From positions 62,001 through 126,000 of the forward strand of contig PCBK01000124.1 in the NCBI GenBank assembly GCA_002731275.1: a stretch of DNA of 64,000 nucleotides, written 5' to 3'. Positions within the stretch are counted from its first letter, which is position 1. Each line of letters begins with the position of its first letter. Shown in pieces: positions 9,079 to 18,436 of this stretch. The position numbers were made by a program, and so were the translations under genes. The notes under the pieces were generated by a model that worked only from the letters and a program-made list of their open reading frames with translations, did no database searches and was not told the DNA's origin. The stretch is from Deltaproteobacteria bacterium (lineage in GTDB: Bacteria; Myxococcota_C; UBA6777).

Positions 9079-10521
9079 ATGTTTGTGCGTGTGGGTTCTT
9101 GGGTGTGTTTGTTTTGTGTCTTGGTGTGTTGTGGTTGTACCGGACAGCAAACCAGGACGGTCAAACGGACAGAGCGTATCTTTCTTTGGAAAGCCAATCA
9201 CCCCAAGACAGGCCATCAGTTCTATCTCTTTGGTACGATCCACGTCGGACGTGGAAAGGCTTTTCGTTTGGACCGTGCTGTTGTCAAAGCGCTCTCTGAG
9301 ACTGATGAGCTCGTCGTCGAAGTCGATACATCCGATCAAAAGAGCAAAAAACATCGCGATCGATACGCCAAAAAGTACGGGCTGCTTCCTCCTGGAACCA
9401 GTTTGCGCTCGTTACTCTCCAAGAAAGCGAACAAGCTGTTGACCAAAACCACACAGTCGATGGGGCTCGCCCCCAGTCTTGTGCTGAGGATGCGTCCCTG
9501 GATGGCCGCCTTGACACTCTCGGCTTTCCAGATGGGACTTGATGGTTTTCGCTCCAACGAAGGCAAAGAGTCGCAGTTGTTTCGCCTCGCCCAAAAGTAC
9601 AAGAAGCCGATCCGTTCGCTGGAGACTGTTGAGAGCCAGCTCAGCATTTTCTCCAGTCTGAAGCGCAAGTTGCAGATCGCTTTCCTCGTCCGAAGTATGC
9701 TCGAGATCACAAAGGCGCGACCTGGAAAAAGTACGCTTAGTGAGCTGGCACGAGCCTATCTTGGGGGACATCTGAAGGATATTGAACGCACAACGACCGC
9801 AGACCTTTCGTCGTATCCAGAGTTTAGGCCTCTCTTCGAGGCGCTACTCGATACACGAAATGTCCGGATGATCAAATCGATAAAGAAGCTCCTTACGCGC
9901 CAAAAGCGCTTGTTTGTCGCAGTTGGCGTTGGACATTTTCCTGGAAAAAAGGGGCTGCTCGCCTTGCTCAAAAAGGAAGGTTATACACTCCAAAGGAGCA
10001 AGGGACTTGGACCTATTGATACGCCTGTCGAGCGCTCAAAGCCAGGTGCGCAGTGGGTTTCATTGAATGATACATCGCGTGGCTTCTCCGTGCGCTTTCC
10101 CAAAACACCCAACAAAGTTCCACGTCTCGTTCGTTCACAGGCTGGACAGATCGCGATACTGACCTACGAGTCGAAAGATCTTGTCTTTCATCACTATGTG
10201 ACCGCGACACAATATCCACCACAGATGGAGGTCGCCATGATGAAGCCTGCAATTCAGGAGCGTGTCTTGTTAGGGACAATTGCGTTGTGGGTGCGTAATG
10301 CCCGTGGAAAACTGCTCAAGAGAGAGAAGGTCATGCTCGACGGACAACCTGCTTATTTTGTACGTGTAAAGAACGCCTCTACGCTTTTTGAGGGCTACGT
10401 TTTTTTCCATAAACGGCGGCTGTTTCAGTTCTTTGTGTTGTACATCGGTCGTATCGCCAAGGACGATCATAGAAAGAGACAGGCGAAGATGTTCTTTCGA
10501 TCATTTCGGTTTGCAAAGTGA
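9079..10521 (+). CDS. TraB/GumN-family lipoprotein
   Basis: Translation from the ATG at 9079, preceded by GGAAGGAG (9066-9073), gives a lipoprotein signal with lipobox VCCGC. The next ~300 residues match the TraB/GumN (TIKI-like) family. They show LFGTIHVGRG, ELVVEVD, an RMRPWMAAL segment, SLETVESQL and the C-terminal GVGHFPGKKGLLALL. Some members of this family are metalloproteases related to Tiki. A second domain of ~150 residues follows, opening with RGFSVRFPKTP, a motif common at the start of small beta-rich exported domains. The gene ends 9 bp before the convergent kinase-TPR gene. Confidence 0.85.
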   Translation: MFVRVGSWVCLFCVLVCCGCTGQQTRTVKRTERIFLWKANHPKTGHQFYLFGTIHVGRGKAFRLDRAVVKALSETDELVVEVDTSDQKSKKHRDRYAKKYGLLPPGTSLRSLLSKKANKLLTKTTQSMGLAPSLVLRMRPWMAALTLSAFQMGLDGFRSNEGKESQLFRLAQKYKKPIRSLETVESQLSIFSSLKRKLQIAFLVRSMLEITKARPGKSTLSELARAYLGGHLKDIERTTTADLSSYPEFRPLFEALLDTRNVRMIKSIKKLLTRQKRLFVAVGVGHFPGKKGLLALLKKEGYTLQRSKGLGPIDTPVERSKPGAQWVSLNDTSRGFSVRFPKTPNKVPRLVRSQAGQIAILTYESKDLVFHHYVTATQYPPQMEVAMMKPAIQERVLLGTIALWVRNARGKLLKREKVMLDGQPAYFVRVKNASTLFEGYVFFHKRRLFQFFVLYIGRIAKDDHRKRQAKMFFRSFRFAK

Positions 10522-10530
10522 GTGGAGTTG

Positions 10531-13020
10531 TCAGATTGTCGTTGTGAGGAGGGTTTGGGCGCGCGTCTCCATCTGAGAGAGGAGGGTCTTGTATGTTTCG
10601 TTTTCTTTGTATCGGTGGAAAACAGGGCAGGATTTGAGCCAGTTGAGATCTGTAAGGCCTGTCTCTAGAGCTTTGTTGATCAACGCAAAACACTGCTCAT
10701 CTCTATCAAAGTAAGCACATAATTCGGCACTCTGTTGATAGAACAAGACGGCGATTCGGCTGGGAACATCGTCGAGTGGGATGGCTGTGTCTTCGAGGAG
10801 ACTTTCCATACTGTTGCCTTCAGCGAGTGCCTGATAACGTTGAATCCCTGACGCGACGATCGGTCGTACAAATGTCTCAGGGGCCGGGAGTGGACGAAGC
10901 TCGCCCTTCCATAGTGAGAGGCGGTATTGTGTAAGTAACGTGATCTCTGGGTCCTGTCCTTCGAAGGTGTGAGACATGGCGAACGCCATCGCGTCCCATT
11001 CTTCGAGGAGGGCGTAAGCTCGGATCAGGTCCCACTTGGCGCTGGTGATATTGGGGTCAAGTGAGTACGCGAGCTTCAAGTGCTCAATAGCCTCTTTGAC
11101 ATCTCCCAACTCCTGTAAAATCCGCCCAAGTAAGTCATGTGCGTCTGCGTGAGTTGGCGAGACCTCGATGGCCTTTCGTAGCCATTTGAGCGCGTTTCCC
11201 TTTTTGTTTTCGAGGTGGCAGACCATACCGAGGGCGAAGAGAGCCTCACTGCGTTCTGGTGCGATGGCAAGAGCTTGCTCTGCGAGCACACGGGAAGATG
11301 CGATGATTTGTGGATCGTTGTCCCCATGATAAAATGCCTGCCTTGCGCGTGCGACCGACGCGCCTGAGAGGATCAGCGGGTCATTGGGAGCGCGCTCTCG
11401 TGCCTTGTCGAAGTATTCGACGGCGATACCGACATCGTGATGCCATTGTTCACGAAGGAGATGTTTGGCGCGAAAGTAGAGGTCGATCGCGACGGGGTCT
11501 TGTGTGTGGTATTGGTTTTGTGGTTCGGGTTGCTCCATGGCGAGCGCATCGCTCAAGCCGGCGGTGATATCATCGACCAAGTCAAAGAGCTCTGCGGTCG
11601 TACATTTGAAGCGTTTGCCCCACAGCTGGAATCCATCTGTACAAGAGGTGAGCCGGACGCGGAGCTGTACGCTCTCTCCCACCCGGCGAAATGAGCCCGT
11701 GATGATATACTGGACACCGAGCTGCTTACCGATCTCTTCAGGGGTGAGTTCTTCATGTTGAAGAGTGTGGACTTCACGCCATGAGCGAACTTTACAGGTC
11801 TCGATGGTGGAGAGTGTGTCGATGAGATCTTCACAGACACCTTCGATGAGATAGATATCGTCCTTGCAGCCTTCGTTGCGGAAGGGCAGGACGGCGATCA
11901 GGCGCTTTTGTGTGGGAGTGGGGGTGTTAATATGGTGTGGGAGATTGGGTGTCGTCCCGTGCAGTGGGGTGATCGGTGAGAGTGTAAAGTTGGCCGTGTC
12001 AGGATGTAATGTATGAAGCGCTTGTAAGAGCGCGTTGGCATCGGGATATCGATCGTGTGGGTCTTTGGCCATACAGCGTTGTAGCAGGCCGACGACGGCG
12101 ACATCGAGGTCTTTGCGGCGCTCTCTGGGATCGGGAGGTGGTGAAGTGATACGGGCGGTCGCGAGGACGAGGAGATTGTCACCAACCCATGCACGGCTTC
12201 CAGTGAACATCTCAAATAAGATCGCGCCGAGTGCATAGAGGTCCGCACGTGCGTCGATCTTTCCAGCGTTGGTAAATTGCTCTGGTGCCATGTAAGCAGG
12301 TGTCCCGACGAACGCGCCGGCTGCGGTTTTGAGGGCGTTGGTGCGCTTGGTCTGTCTGGCGATACCGAAGTCGGAGATGACGACGCGACCACCTTTTTCG
12401 ATCAGGATATTGTCTGGTTTGAGGTCTCGGTGGATCACGCCAGCTTCGTGGGCTGTTGCGAGCCCTTTACAGATCTGGCTACCGATGTCGACACATTCTT
12501 CGTGACGAAGGTGTCCGTGACGTGCGAGCAGATGGGAGAGGGATTCACCGTCGACAAACTCCATCGTGAGGTAGTAGGAGTCTCGACATTCGCCGAAGTC
12601 GAACGTGCGAGCGACGTGGCGGTCTGTGACTTTGTGGGCAAGTCTCACCTCTTGCTTGAAACGAGAGAGCGCTTCTTTATCTTCGATCAAAGAAGGCAAA
12701 AGCAGCTTGAGCGCGACGATCTCATCGAGCTTGTGGTCTTTGGCTCTGTACACAGTGCCCATCCCACCTTCTCCGACAACCTCCAGTAACTCATAGCGTT
12801 GGGCGATCCAGTCATCTTTACAGGGTTGTTTACTCGTGCTTGGAGGTTGTGTGACAGGAGGTTCAGTATACATCTGTGTCTTGCGTGGAGGGGTTTTATC
12901 GAGAGCTGATAGGACACTGGATGCTTCAGGTGTATCGCGTAGATGGCGTTCTTGATGTTTGAAGAGGGGAGGGGGACTGGTGATGATGGTCTCTGTGTCG
13001 TCGATCTTTACGTCACTCAT
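10531..13020 (-). CDS. Ser/Thr protein kinase fused to TolB/FlgO-like domain and TPR array
   Basis: The kinase domain spans residues ~75-340. It has glycine loop GEGGMGTVY (83-91), K105, catalytic HRDLKPDN (197-204), DFG 217-219 and an intact APE (245-247). After a Thr/Pro linker, residues ~372-500 open with RLIAVLPFRNEG and read like the TolB N-terminal/FlgO-like domain often fused to adenylate cyclases and kinases. Residues ~505-740 form TPR-type helical repeats (for example AIEHLKLAYSLDPN). There is no transmembrane segment, so it probably acts in the cytoplasm, with the TPR array recruiting substrates. The ribosome site is weak. This multidomain type is common in Myxococcota and Acidobacteriota. 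Confidence 0.92.
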   Translation of the reverse strand: MSDVKIDDTETIITSPPPLFKHQERHLRDTPEASSVLSALDKTPPRKTQMYTEPPVTQPPSTSKQPCKDDWIAQRYELLEVVGEGGMGTVYRAKDHKLDEIVALKLLLPSLIEDKEALSRFKQEVRLAHKVTDRHVARTFDFGECRDSYYLTMEFVDGESLSHLLARHGHLRHEECVDIGSQICKGLATAHEAGVIHRDLKPDNILIEKGGRVVISDFGIARQTKRTNALKTAAGAFVGTPAYMAPEQFTNAGKIDARADLYALGAILFEMFTGSRAWVGDNLLVLATARITSPPPDPRERRKDLDVAVVGLLQRCMAKDPHDRYPDANALLQALHTLHPDTANFTLSPITPLHGTTPNLPHHINTPTPTQKRLIAVLPFRNEGCKDDIYLIEGVCEDLIDTLSTIETCKVRSWREVHTLQHEELTPEEIGKQLGVQYIITGSFRRVGESVQLRVRLTSCTDGFQLWGKRFKCTTAELFDLVDDITAGLSDALAMEQPEPQNQYHTQDPVAIDLYFRAKHLLREQWHHDVGIAVEYFDKARERAPNDPLILSGASVARARQAFYHGDNDPQIIASSRVLAEQALAIAPERSEALFALGMVCHLENKKGNALKWLRKAIEVSPTHADAHDLLGRILQELGDVKEAIEHLKLAYSLDPNITSAKWDLIRAYALLEEWDAMAFAMSHTFEGQDPEITLLTQYRLSLWKGELRPLPAPETFVRPIVASGIQRYQALAEGNSMESLLEDTAIPLDDVPSRIAVLFYQQSAELCAYFDRDEQCFALINKALETGLTDLNWLKSCPVFHRYKENETYKTLLSQMETRAQTLLTTTI

Positions 13021-13240
13021 AACAGGCTCTTTTGCGGTCCGATGGGATGGTTGTTTGGTTGCTTCCTGAAGACGTCATGGTGTCCAGGTGCTCTTTGGTC
13101 TCTCCTTCGAGCAAAAACAATGTAATGATAAGTCGCCTTGCTGCAAGTGTCCAACGCTTTTCAGACGTTTTTTTGCTTATGAGTTGCTCATGCCGTCGTA
13201 TGCCAAAAAAGAATACGAAGGATGAGACGTCACAACGGCC

Positions 13241-14200
13241 TTATTTTTGTTTGCTGCGTTTATAGCGGCGTTTTTTGACCGCGAATGCGAGTCCCTGTCC
13301 ATTCAGCATGCAGTCGATGTCGAGCAACACACGCCAGGGATCGTCTTTGGCCACACCAAGTGATTGGAGCATCGTGTCAAAATGTTCACGAACTCTCTTG
13401 TAAAACAGGTCGTCCAGTTCTTCATCAGGGCGACCTGAGGTGTCGACCTCTTCGATCCATTCATCGAACATCGCGAGTTGTTTGCGCAGTGATGAGCCGA
13501 TCGCGTCGAGTGCGGTGACAGGGCCGTAATGTGTTGGATAGACTGTTGTTGCGCCTGTCGCGAGGATGTTGTCGACGCTGTCGATCGCCGCTTGTGCATC
13601 AAAGTCTGTCGGAGGTGTCGAAGGAAATGTAAACAACCCTTTGGACTGAAGCTGAGGGTAGACAATCCCGAAGCTGTCACCTGCAAAGACGGCGTTGAGA
13701 TGGGAGTCGTAAATGCTAAAGTGATGGTTCGCGTGTCCACGTGTGTAAAAGAAGCGGAGTGTGCGTTCGCCGAATGTCAGCACTTCACCATCTTCCATGA
13801 TCCTGACACGCTCTTCTGCGATAGGCTGAATCTCACCGTATAGCTCTTGAAAGGTTTCTTCTCCGTAGATATCCATCGCGCTGTTGACGAGTCTTGAAGG
13901 GTCGATCATGTGTGGCGCAGCTTTTGGATGGGCGAGGAGCGTTGCGTTGGGACACTGCGCGAGGAGGGCAGAGGCACCACCTGCGTGGTCGAGGTGGACG
14001 TGTGTGATGATGATCCACTTGACCTGTTCGGGTTGGACGTCTTCTTCTTGCAAGGCCTTCATGATGTGTGGGACGGCGTGTGTCGTGTTGGTCTCGATGA
14101 TTGCTGCGCTGTCTCCCTCCTTGAGGAGGAAGGCTGCGGCGACCTTCTCGCGACCTGTATACATACAATCGATAACCCGTAGAGACCGTTGCTTTGTCAT
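13241..14200 (-). CDS. MBL-fold metallo-hydrolase
   Basis: The metallo-beta-lactamase fold is shown by the metal-binding motif HVHLDHAGG, by RGHANHHFS, by FAGDSFG and by the final YPTHYGPV. These supply the histidines and aspartates for a two-metal site. The mature protein has no signal peptide and ends in a basic tail KKRRYKRSKQK. Glyoxalase II-like thioester hydrolases and lactonases share this fold; the local sequence does not fix the substrate. AAGGAG precedes the ATG. It is divergent from the DUF2071 gene, and the 242-bp gap between them carries promoters for both. Confidence 0.88.
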   Translation of the reverse strand: MTKQRSLRVIDCMYTGREKVAAAFLLKEGDSAAIIETNTTHAVPHIMKALQEEDVQPEQVKWIIITHVHLDHAGGASALLAQCPNATLLAHPKAAPHMIDPSRLVNSAMDIYGEETFQELYGEIQPIAEERVRIMEDGEVLTFGERTLRFFYTRGHANHHFSIYDSHLNAVFAGDSFGIVYPQLQSKGLFTFPSTPPTDFDAQAAIDSVDNILATGATTVYPTHYGPVTALDAIGSSLRKQLAMFDEWIEEVDTSGRPDEELDDLFYKRVREHFDTMLQSLGVAKDDPWRVLLDIDCMLNGQGLAFAVKKRRYKRSKQK

Positions 14201-14364
14201 ATTTTTCTCCTTTTGACTTGTGACCTGATGTGGCAGTGTTCCTCATCCGCGCTCCATCATAGAGGCGAAGCCTTTGTGACGCAAGGCTAGGACGGTCTAC
14301 CTCGCTATTTCGGATGGTTTTTGTACTGCATTCTCTGCTTTGGGTTGCGCTGTTGGAGTGTTCC

Positions 14365-14392
14365 TTCACAAGACGTCTCTTCGTGGTATGCT
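14365..14392 (+). promoter_or_regulatory. Putative sigma70 promoter for DUF2071 gene
   Basis: TTCACA (14365-14370, five of six consensus matches) and TATGCT (14387-14392, four of six) are separated by 16 bp. This would start transcription near 14399, about 44 nt before the ATG. Confidence 0.4.
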
Positions 14393-14442
14393 GTTTTGTG
14401 TACGCTTTTTGCCTCCAATCGCCCTACAAGGAGATATTTGCG

Positions 14443-15168
14443 ATGAGAATTCCTGTGATGCAAGGTGTTATTGATCGTCGTATTCTCGCCAACTATAGGA
14501 TTGACGCGGATGTCATGGCGAAGAACCTCCCTGCACCCTTTCGACCAAAACTCGTCGATGGATATGCTATCGGAGGTATTTGTCTGATCCGACTGCTTCG
14601 TGTGCGTCCTCGTTTTATCCCGCTGCCGTGGGGGATTCGTTCTGAAAATGCCGCTCACCGTATCGCCGTCGAATGGGACGATGAAGAGGGTACACAAGAG
14701 GGGGTTTATATCCCAAGGCGAGATACAGACTCGTGGATGAACGCAAAAGCCGGTGGAAATATCTTTCCAGGTGTTCACCATTACGCGACCTTTGAGGTTG
14801 ATGAGGACGGTGAGCGTTTCTCTGTGACGATGAACAGCAAAGATGGCAGCGCGAGTGTTCATGTTGTGGGGACGCGAACAGAGGCGATCCCTGATAGCTC
14901 TGTATTTTCTTCGTTGGAGGAGGTCTCTACATTTTTTGAACGGGGTTCTTTGGGATACTCGAATACACATCAATCAGGCCGATATGATGGTCTGGAGTTG
15001 CGCTGTGTTGATTGGAAAGCGGAGGCGCTTGCGGTAGAGGAGGTCACGTCGAGTTACTTTGAAGACACATCACACTTTCCCGAAGGCTCCGTGACGTTTG
15101 ATTGTGCGTTGTTGATGAGGGAGATCAAGCATGAGTGGCATGGTCGCAAAGACTTGTGTTGTACGTAG
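14443..15168 (+). CDS. DUF2071 / acetoacetate decarboxylase-fold protein
   Basis: From the ATG at 14443 (ribosome site AAGGAG at 14428-14433) the protein reads RRILANYRIDADVMAKNLPAP and then LVDGYAIGGICLIRL, both hallmarks of DUF2071 proteins related to the acetoacetate decarboxylase fold. The protein is 241 residues, soluble, with no signal peptide. The enzymatic role of the family is uncertain; members often sit beside redox or small-molecule detoxification genes. A longer reading frame upstream of this ATG has no ribosome site. It converges with the TolC-like gene across a repeat-rich intergenic region. Confidence 0.8.
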   Translation: MRIPVMQGVIDRRILANYRIDADVMAKNLPAPFRPKLVDGYAIGGICLIRLLRVRPRFIPLPWGIRSENAAHRIAVEWDDEEGTQEGVYIPRRDTDSWMNAKAGGNIFPGVHHYATFEVDEDGERFSVTMNSKDGSASVHVVGTRTEAIPDSSVFSSLEEVSTFFERGSLGYSNTHQSGRYDGLELRCVDWKAEALAVEEVTSSYFEDTSHFPEGSVTFDCALLMREIKHEWHGRKDLCCT

Positions 15169-15293
15169 TCACAACGAAAGAAATCCTCCCAGCCCGGCAA
15201 GCGGAGCGCGCCAGCAAGGGGCAAGCGAAGCGCGCCAGCAAGGGGCAAGCAGAGCGCGCCAGCAAGGGGCAAGCAGAGCGCGCCAGTAAGTAA

Positions 15294-15313
15294 GGGCGAG
15301 TGGCAACTCGCCC
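15294..15313. repeat. Intergenic palindromic hairpin, copy 1
   Basis: GGGCGAGT and ACTCGCCC form an 8-bp stem around a GGCA loop. The same palindrome recurs at 15471-15490 and 22324-22343, and in a variant form at 44906-44925 and 44940-44959. Confidence 0.8.
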
Positions 15314-15345
15314 TCTTTGAGACGGCAGCCCGGCAAGCGGAGCGC

Positions 15346-15491
15346 GGCAGTCGCGCTCGTAGAGCGCAAAACAGACGATGCGTGAGCATCGTGGGGTCTG
15401 GGGTGAAAACCCCAGGATGGTGTCGGCAAGCGGAGCGCGCCAGTAAGGGGCAAGCGGAGCGCGCCAGTAAGGGCGAGTGGCAACTCGCCCT
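15346..15491. repeat. Structured dispersed repeat, copy A
   Basis: The element has four consecutive hairpins. GCGCTC/GAGCGC is at 15353-15367. ACGATGC/GCATCGT with GTGA loop is at 15375-15392. CTGGGGT/ACCCCAG with GAAA loop is at 15398-15415. The 20-bp palindrome is at 15471-15490. A near-identical copy lies in opposite orientation at 22323-22444. The copies differ by one loop base, one G/A change in a unit, and an extra 24-bp unit in this copy. It may be a MITE, a REP-like element or a terminator-type structure. Confidence 0.75.
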
Positions 15492-15576
15492 CTTTGAGAC
15501 GGATGTATAGGCAAGCGGAGCGCGCCAGCAGAGACCGTGGCAACTTTGAGACCTACCATCGGGAGCAAGTGGGTGG

Positions 15577-17139
15577 TCAGCTACGTTTACGGATGGAGAA
15601 TCGTTTGAGGAGGCTACCCTCTTTCTCGTACAGTGAGATCAGGGCTTTGTGATAATCGACTTGGGCACGTAACTCAGCGAGTTCAGCTTGTGAGACATCT
15701 TGTTGGAAAAGCAACACCTGGAACAACGTACTACGACCGAGTTTGAATTTGGTTTTTTCTGCGCTCAATTTACGTTTCGCCCATGTGAGTGTCAGTTTTG
15801 CGGCGGCGATGCGCTTGAGAATCTGTTGTCCTTGTCCATGAAAGAGTTGCAGTTGGTTTTTCAGTTCACGTTGGAGTTGGGCGAGCATCAACCTTTGTTT
15901 CTGGACTTCGAGCTGTGAGCGTTCGACACGTTGGTTGACCTGACGACGATCGAGTGGGACTGAGAACGTCAATCCTGCGTAAGCGTTGTGTGAACGTGGG
16001 TCCACGAGCATCCCCAGGGAGCGCTGGACTGAGGACTCTGTGTCTGCGCCTGTGTTTCGTCCAAATCCCACGAGTTGGAAGCCTGCGACGAGATCGAGGT
16101 TGGGCAGTTGACCATTCTTGGCGACGAGGACGTCTTGTTTGAGTGCGCTGATTCGATGCTTGATGCTCTTCAGATTTGGGTTCTCTGTGATCATCCTGTC
16201 GAGTGCGCGTTGGAGTGAGGGGAGCGAACCTCCCGAAAGTGGCTCCTCTGTGGGGACAAAAGACACATCTTTGGACGTGTGAAGGACATCCCTCATTTGA
16301 ACCTGCACTTGGTTCATACGTTCGACAGCGGCGAGTAATTCTTGATGACGTTTGGCGACAGCTTCTTCGGCTTGGGCGAGCTCAATGGCTGCGAGTCGTC
16401 CTGATTGGATCAGGAGTTTGGTGTTGCTGCGCTGTTGGACTGCGAGTGTGTAAGCCTTCTGACGGAGCTTCAGGTCTCTCTGGTTGTACACAAGATCCCA
16501 GTATATACGGATGGTTTGGCCGATCTTTTCGAGGATCTGAGCGGCCACTTTTTGTTCGGCTGCTTCGGCCTGCGCTTCAGCTTTTTTGATCGGCGCCATC
16601 TGCACGGGCAACCACGCACCACGTAACAATGGCTGTGTGATTTGGAGACGCAACGAGTTCGAACCATCGTTGATCGTCTGGACTCTATCTGTGCTCTCGC
16701 CGAGCGCGTTAAAGCGGTCTTGTGTCCCCCAACCTTGCTTGAATTGAAGGGCGAGGGTTGTCCCGAGCGCGAGCTTCTTTTCCAGGGAGAGAGAGCCCTG
16801 CAATTGGACTTGTTGTAAGAACAAGTTGTTGCTCTCCTCATTCCAGAGGGAGGGGTTGAGCTGCATCCCTGCCGGGAGGTTGGAACGATCCACCTGCAAG
16901 TTGAGCTTAAGATCGAGGCCAAAGGCACCTTTGGCGAACGCAGTATCCGACTTTGACTGGACGAGTTCGAGGTGTTCTCGTGCGATATCAGGGTTTTGCT
17001 TGAGCAGCATCTTGAGCGCTGCTTCGAGAGTGAGGTGTTGGGTCGCCTTTGCTGCCTGTGCTTCGCCTACAAAGAGCAAGCCGAAAAGACCGAGGCATAC
17101 CGTCGCCAATGTGAACATATGTTTGAATGTCTTTTTCAT
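15577..17139 (-). CDS. TolC-family outer membrane efflux protein
   Basis: The start is set at 17139 (MKKTFKHMF), preceded by AAAGGAA. A signal peptide ends near EAQAA (residue ~28). The next ~490 residues are coiled-coil-rich with repeated helices such as LTLEAALKMLLKQNPDI and RSQLEVQKQRLMLAQLQRELKN, typical of the two OEP repeats of TolC-type channels. It should form the trimeric outer membrane exit duct for the adjacent ABC exporter. The gene is the last of a four-gene minus-strand operon (membrane-fusion protein, ATPase, permease, channel). The product is 520 aa. Confidence 0.9.
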   Translation of the reverse strand: MKKTFKHMFTLATVCLGLFGLLFVGEAQAAKATQHLTLEAALKMLLKQNPDIAREHLELVQSKSDTAFAKGAFGLDLKLNLQVDRSNLPAGMQLNPSLWNEESNNLFLQQVQLQGSLSLEKKLALGTTLALQFKQGWGTQDRFNALGESTDRVQTINDGSNSLRLQITQPLLRGAWLPVQMAPIKKAEAQAEAAEQKVAAQILEKIGQTIRIYWDLVYNQRDLKLRQKAYTLAVQQRSNTKLLIQSGRLAAIELAQAEEAVAKRHQELLAAVERMNQVQVQMRDVLHTSKDVSFVPTEEPLSGGSLPSLQRALDRMITENPNLKSIKHRISALKQDVLVAKNGQLPNLDLVAGFQLVGFGRNTGADTESSVQRSLGMLVDPRSHNAYAGLTFSVPLDRRQVNQRVERSQLEVQKQRLMLAQLQRELKNQLQLFHGQGQQILKRIAAAKLTLTWAKRKLSAEKTKFKLGRSTLFQVLLFQQDVSQAELAELRAQVDYHKALISLYEKEGSLLKRFSIRKRS

Positions 17140-17200
17140 CGCGTTGTTCCTTTCCGTTCCTTGGAGTGGTCTGTTGATTTTCAACGGTCTATGACCGGTC

Positions 17201-18409
17201 TTATTCGTAACGAAGAGCTTCGATTGGGTTGAGCATAGCAGCTCGTCTCGCCGGATAAATGCCAAAGAAAACTCCGACGAGAATGGCGAACAAGAAGGAC
17301 AATCCGATCGCCTGTAGAGAGAGAACTGTTTGCCAGGAGCCCATCTTGGAGATCAGCCAGGAAGCGCTCATTCCAAGAATCACCCCGATCAGGCCACCAA
17401 GGACACTCAGGACGACGGACTCCACGAGGAATTGCAACAAGATGTCTTTGTACGTCGCGCCCACTGCTTTGCGCACACCAATCTCTCTCGTGCGCTCGGT
17501 GACGGAGACGAGCATGATGTTCATGATCCCGATCCCGCCGACGAGCATCGAGATGGCGGCGATCGACGCGAGCAGCATGGTGAAGGTTCCTGTGACAGCG
17601 CTCATCGTCTCGAGGATCTCCTTCTGGTTGCGGATGTTGAAGTCCGGCTGTGCACCGGGCTGGATGCGGTGTCGTTTGCGCAAGAGTCGCGTGACATCCC
17701 ACTGCACAGCGTCCATCTTTGAAGCGGCGGCGACCTGTATGGTGATCGAGCGCAGGTAACGAATTCCAAAGAGTCTTCTTTGTGCGATATGGAGAGGAAT
17801 CACGACCTGATCGTCTGGATCTCTGTAACCCGATTGTCCTTTGGCTTTCAGCGTGCCGATAACCTGAAAGTTGATCCCGCCGATTTTGACGTCTTCACCG
17901 AGGGGATTTTGACCGGGGAACAACGCCTTGACGACTGTCGCGCCGAGGACGACCACTTTGCGGTTGGCGTGGACGTCGTTGATGTCGAAGAAGCGTCCCT
18001 GGTCGAGCTGAAAGTTGTTGACCGCAGGATAGGTGCTCGTCGCGCCGAGGACATTTGTGCTGGCGTTGCGGTTGAAGTACTTCAACTGCATCGATTTACT
18101 GACCTCTGGGGAGATGTATCGGATATCCGGGATCATTCGCTTGATCGCGTCGGCGTCTTTGTCACTGAGAGTGGTCACGCTCCCTGAACGGACAAAGCGC
18201 GAGCGGCGTGTCCCCGGGCGGACGATCAGCAGATTGCTGCCGAGACTATGGATGCGTTTCGAGACCTGGGCCTTGGCACCATCTCCCACGCTGACCATCG
18301 CGATGACCGCCGCGACGCCGATGATGATCCCGAGCATGGTGAGCAGTGAACGCATCTTGTTTGCGCGCAAACTTTGAAAGGCTATCTTTATCAACATCCA
18401 TGTTCTCAT
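17201..18409 (-). CDS. MacB-type ABC exporter permease (FtsX family)
   Basis: The protein has the MacB/FtsX layout. A first membrane helix (RSLLTMLGIIIGVAAVIAMVSVG) is followed by a large periplasmic domain (about 50-270) and three C-terminal helices. The conserved MLVGGIGIMNIMLVSVTERTREIGVRKAVGA marks the family cytoplasmic motif. ATPase and permease are separate genes here, whereas classical MacB fuses them. It lies 61 bp upstream of the TolC-like gene. The likely role is mechanotransmission-type export of a drug, peptide or lipid substrate through the TolC-like duct. Confidence 0.92.
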   Translation of the reverse strand: MRTWMLIKIAFQSLRANKMRSLLTMLGIIIGVAAVIAMVSVGDGAKAQVSKRIHSLGSNLLIVRPGTRRSRFVRSGSVTTLSDKDADAIKRMIPDIRYISPEVSKSMQLKYFNRNASTNVLGATSTYPAVNNFQLDQGRFFDINDVHANRKVVVLGATVVKALFPGQNPLGEDVKIGGINFQVIGTLKAKGQSGYRDPDDQVVIPLHIAQRRLFGIRYLRSITIQVAAASKMDAVQWDVTRLLRKRHRIQPGAQPDFNIRNQKEILETMSAVTGTFTMLLASIAAISMLVGGIGIMNIMLVSVTERTREIGVRKAVGATYKDILLQFLVESVVLSVLGGLIGVILGMSASWLISKMGSWQTVLSLQAIGLSFLFAILVGVFFGIYPARRAAMLNPIEALRYE

Positions 18410-18436
18410 TGGTCTATCCTTTCCTTACGTTGCGGC

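Larger units (their letters stand above)
15169..15576. repeat. Repeat-rich intergenic region: 24-bp tandem array and structured dispersed repeat
   Basis: The region lies between the convergent DUF2071 and TolC-like genes. It contains four tandem 24-bp units (15196-15291, starting GGCAAGCGGAGCGCGCC). A 20-bp hairpin at 15294-15313 follows, then a longer structured element at 15346-15491, further single units, and the phrase CTCTTTGAGACGG after each hairpin. Open frames read across the array on the minus strand only because the unit is a multiple of three. There is no ribosome site or gene. Confidence 0.8.

Noticed and set aside
12277-12789. Plus-strand ORF of 170 codons antisense to the kinase-TPR gene
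   Set aside because: It is a shadow of the kinase domain on the other strand; the kinase motifs are intact.
15125-15568. Minus-strand ORF of 147 codons with LLARSACP repeats
   Set aside because: It is created by the 24-bp DNA repeat, whose length is a multiple of three. There is no ribosome site and it lies in an intergenic repeat region.
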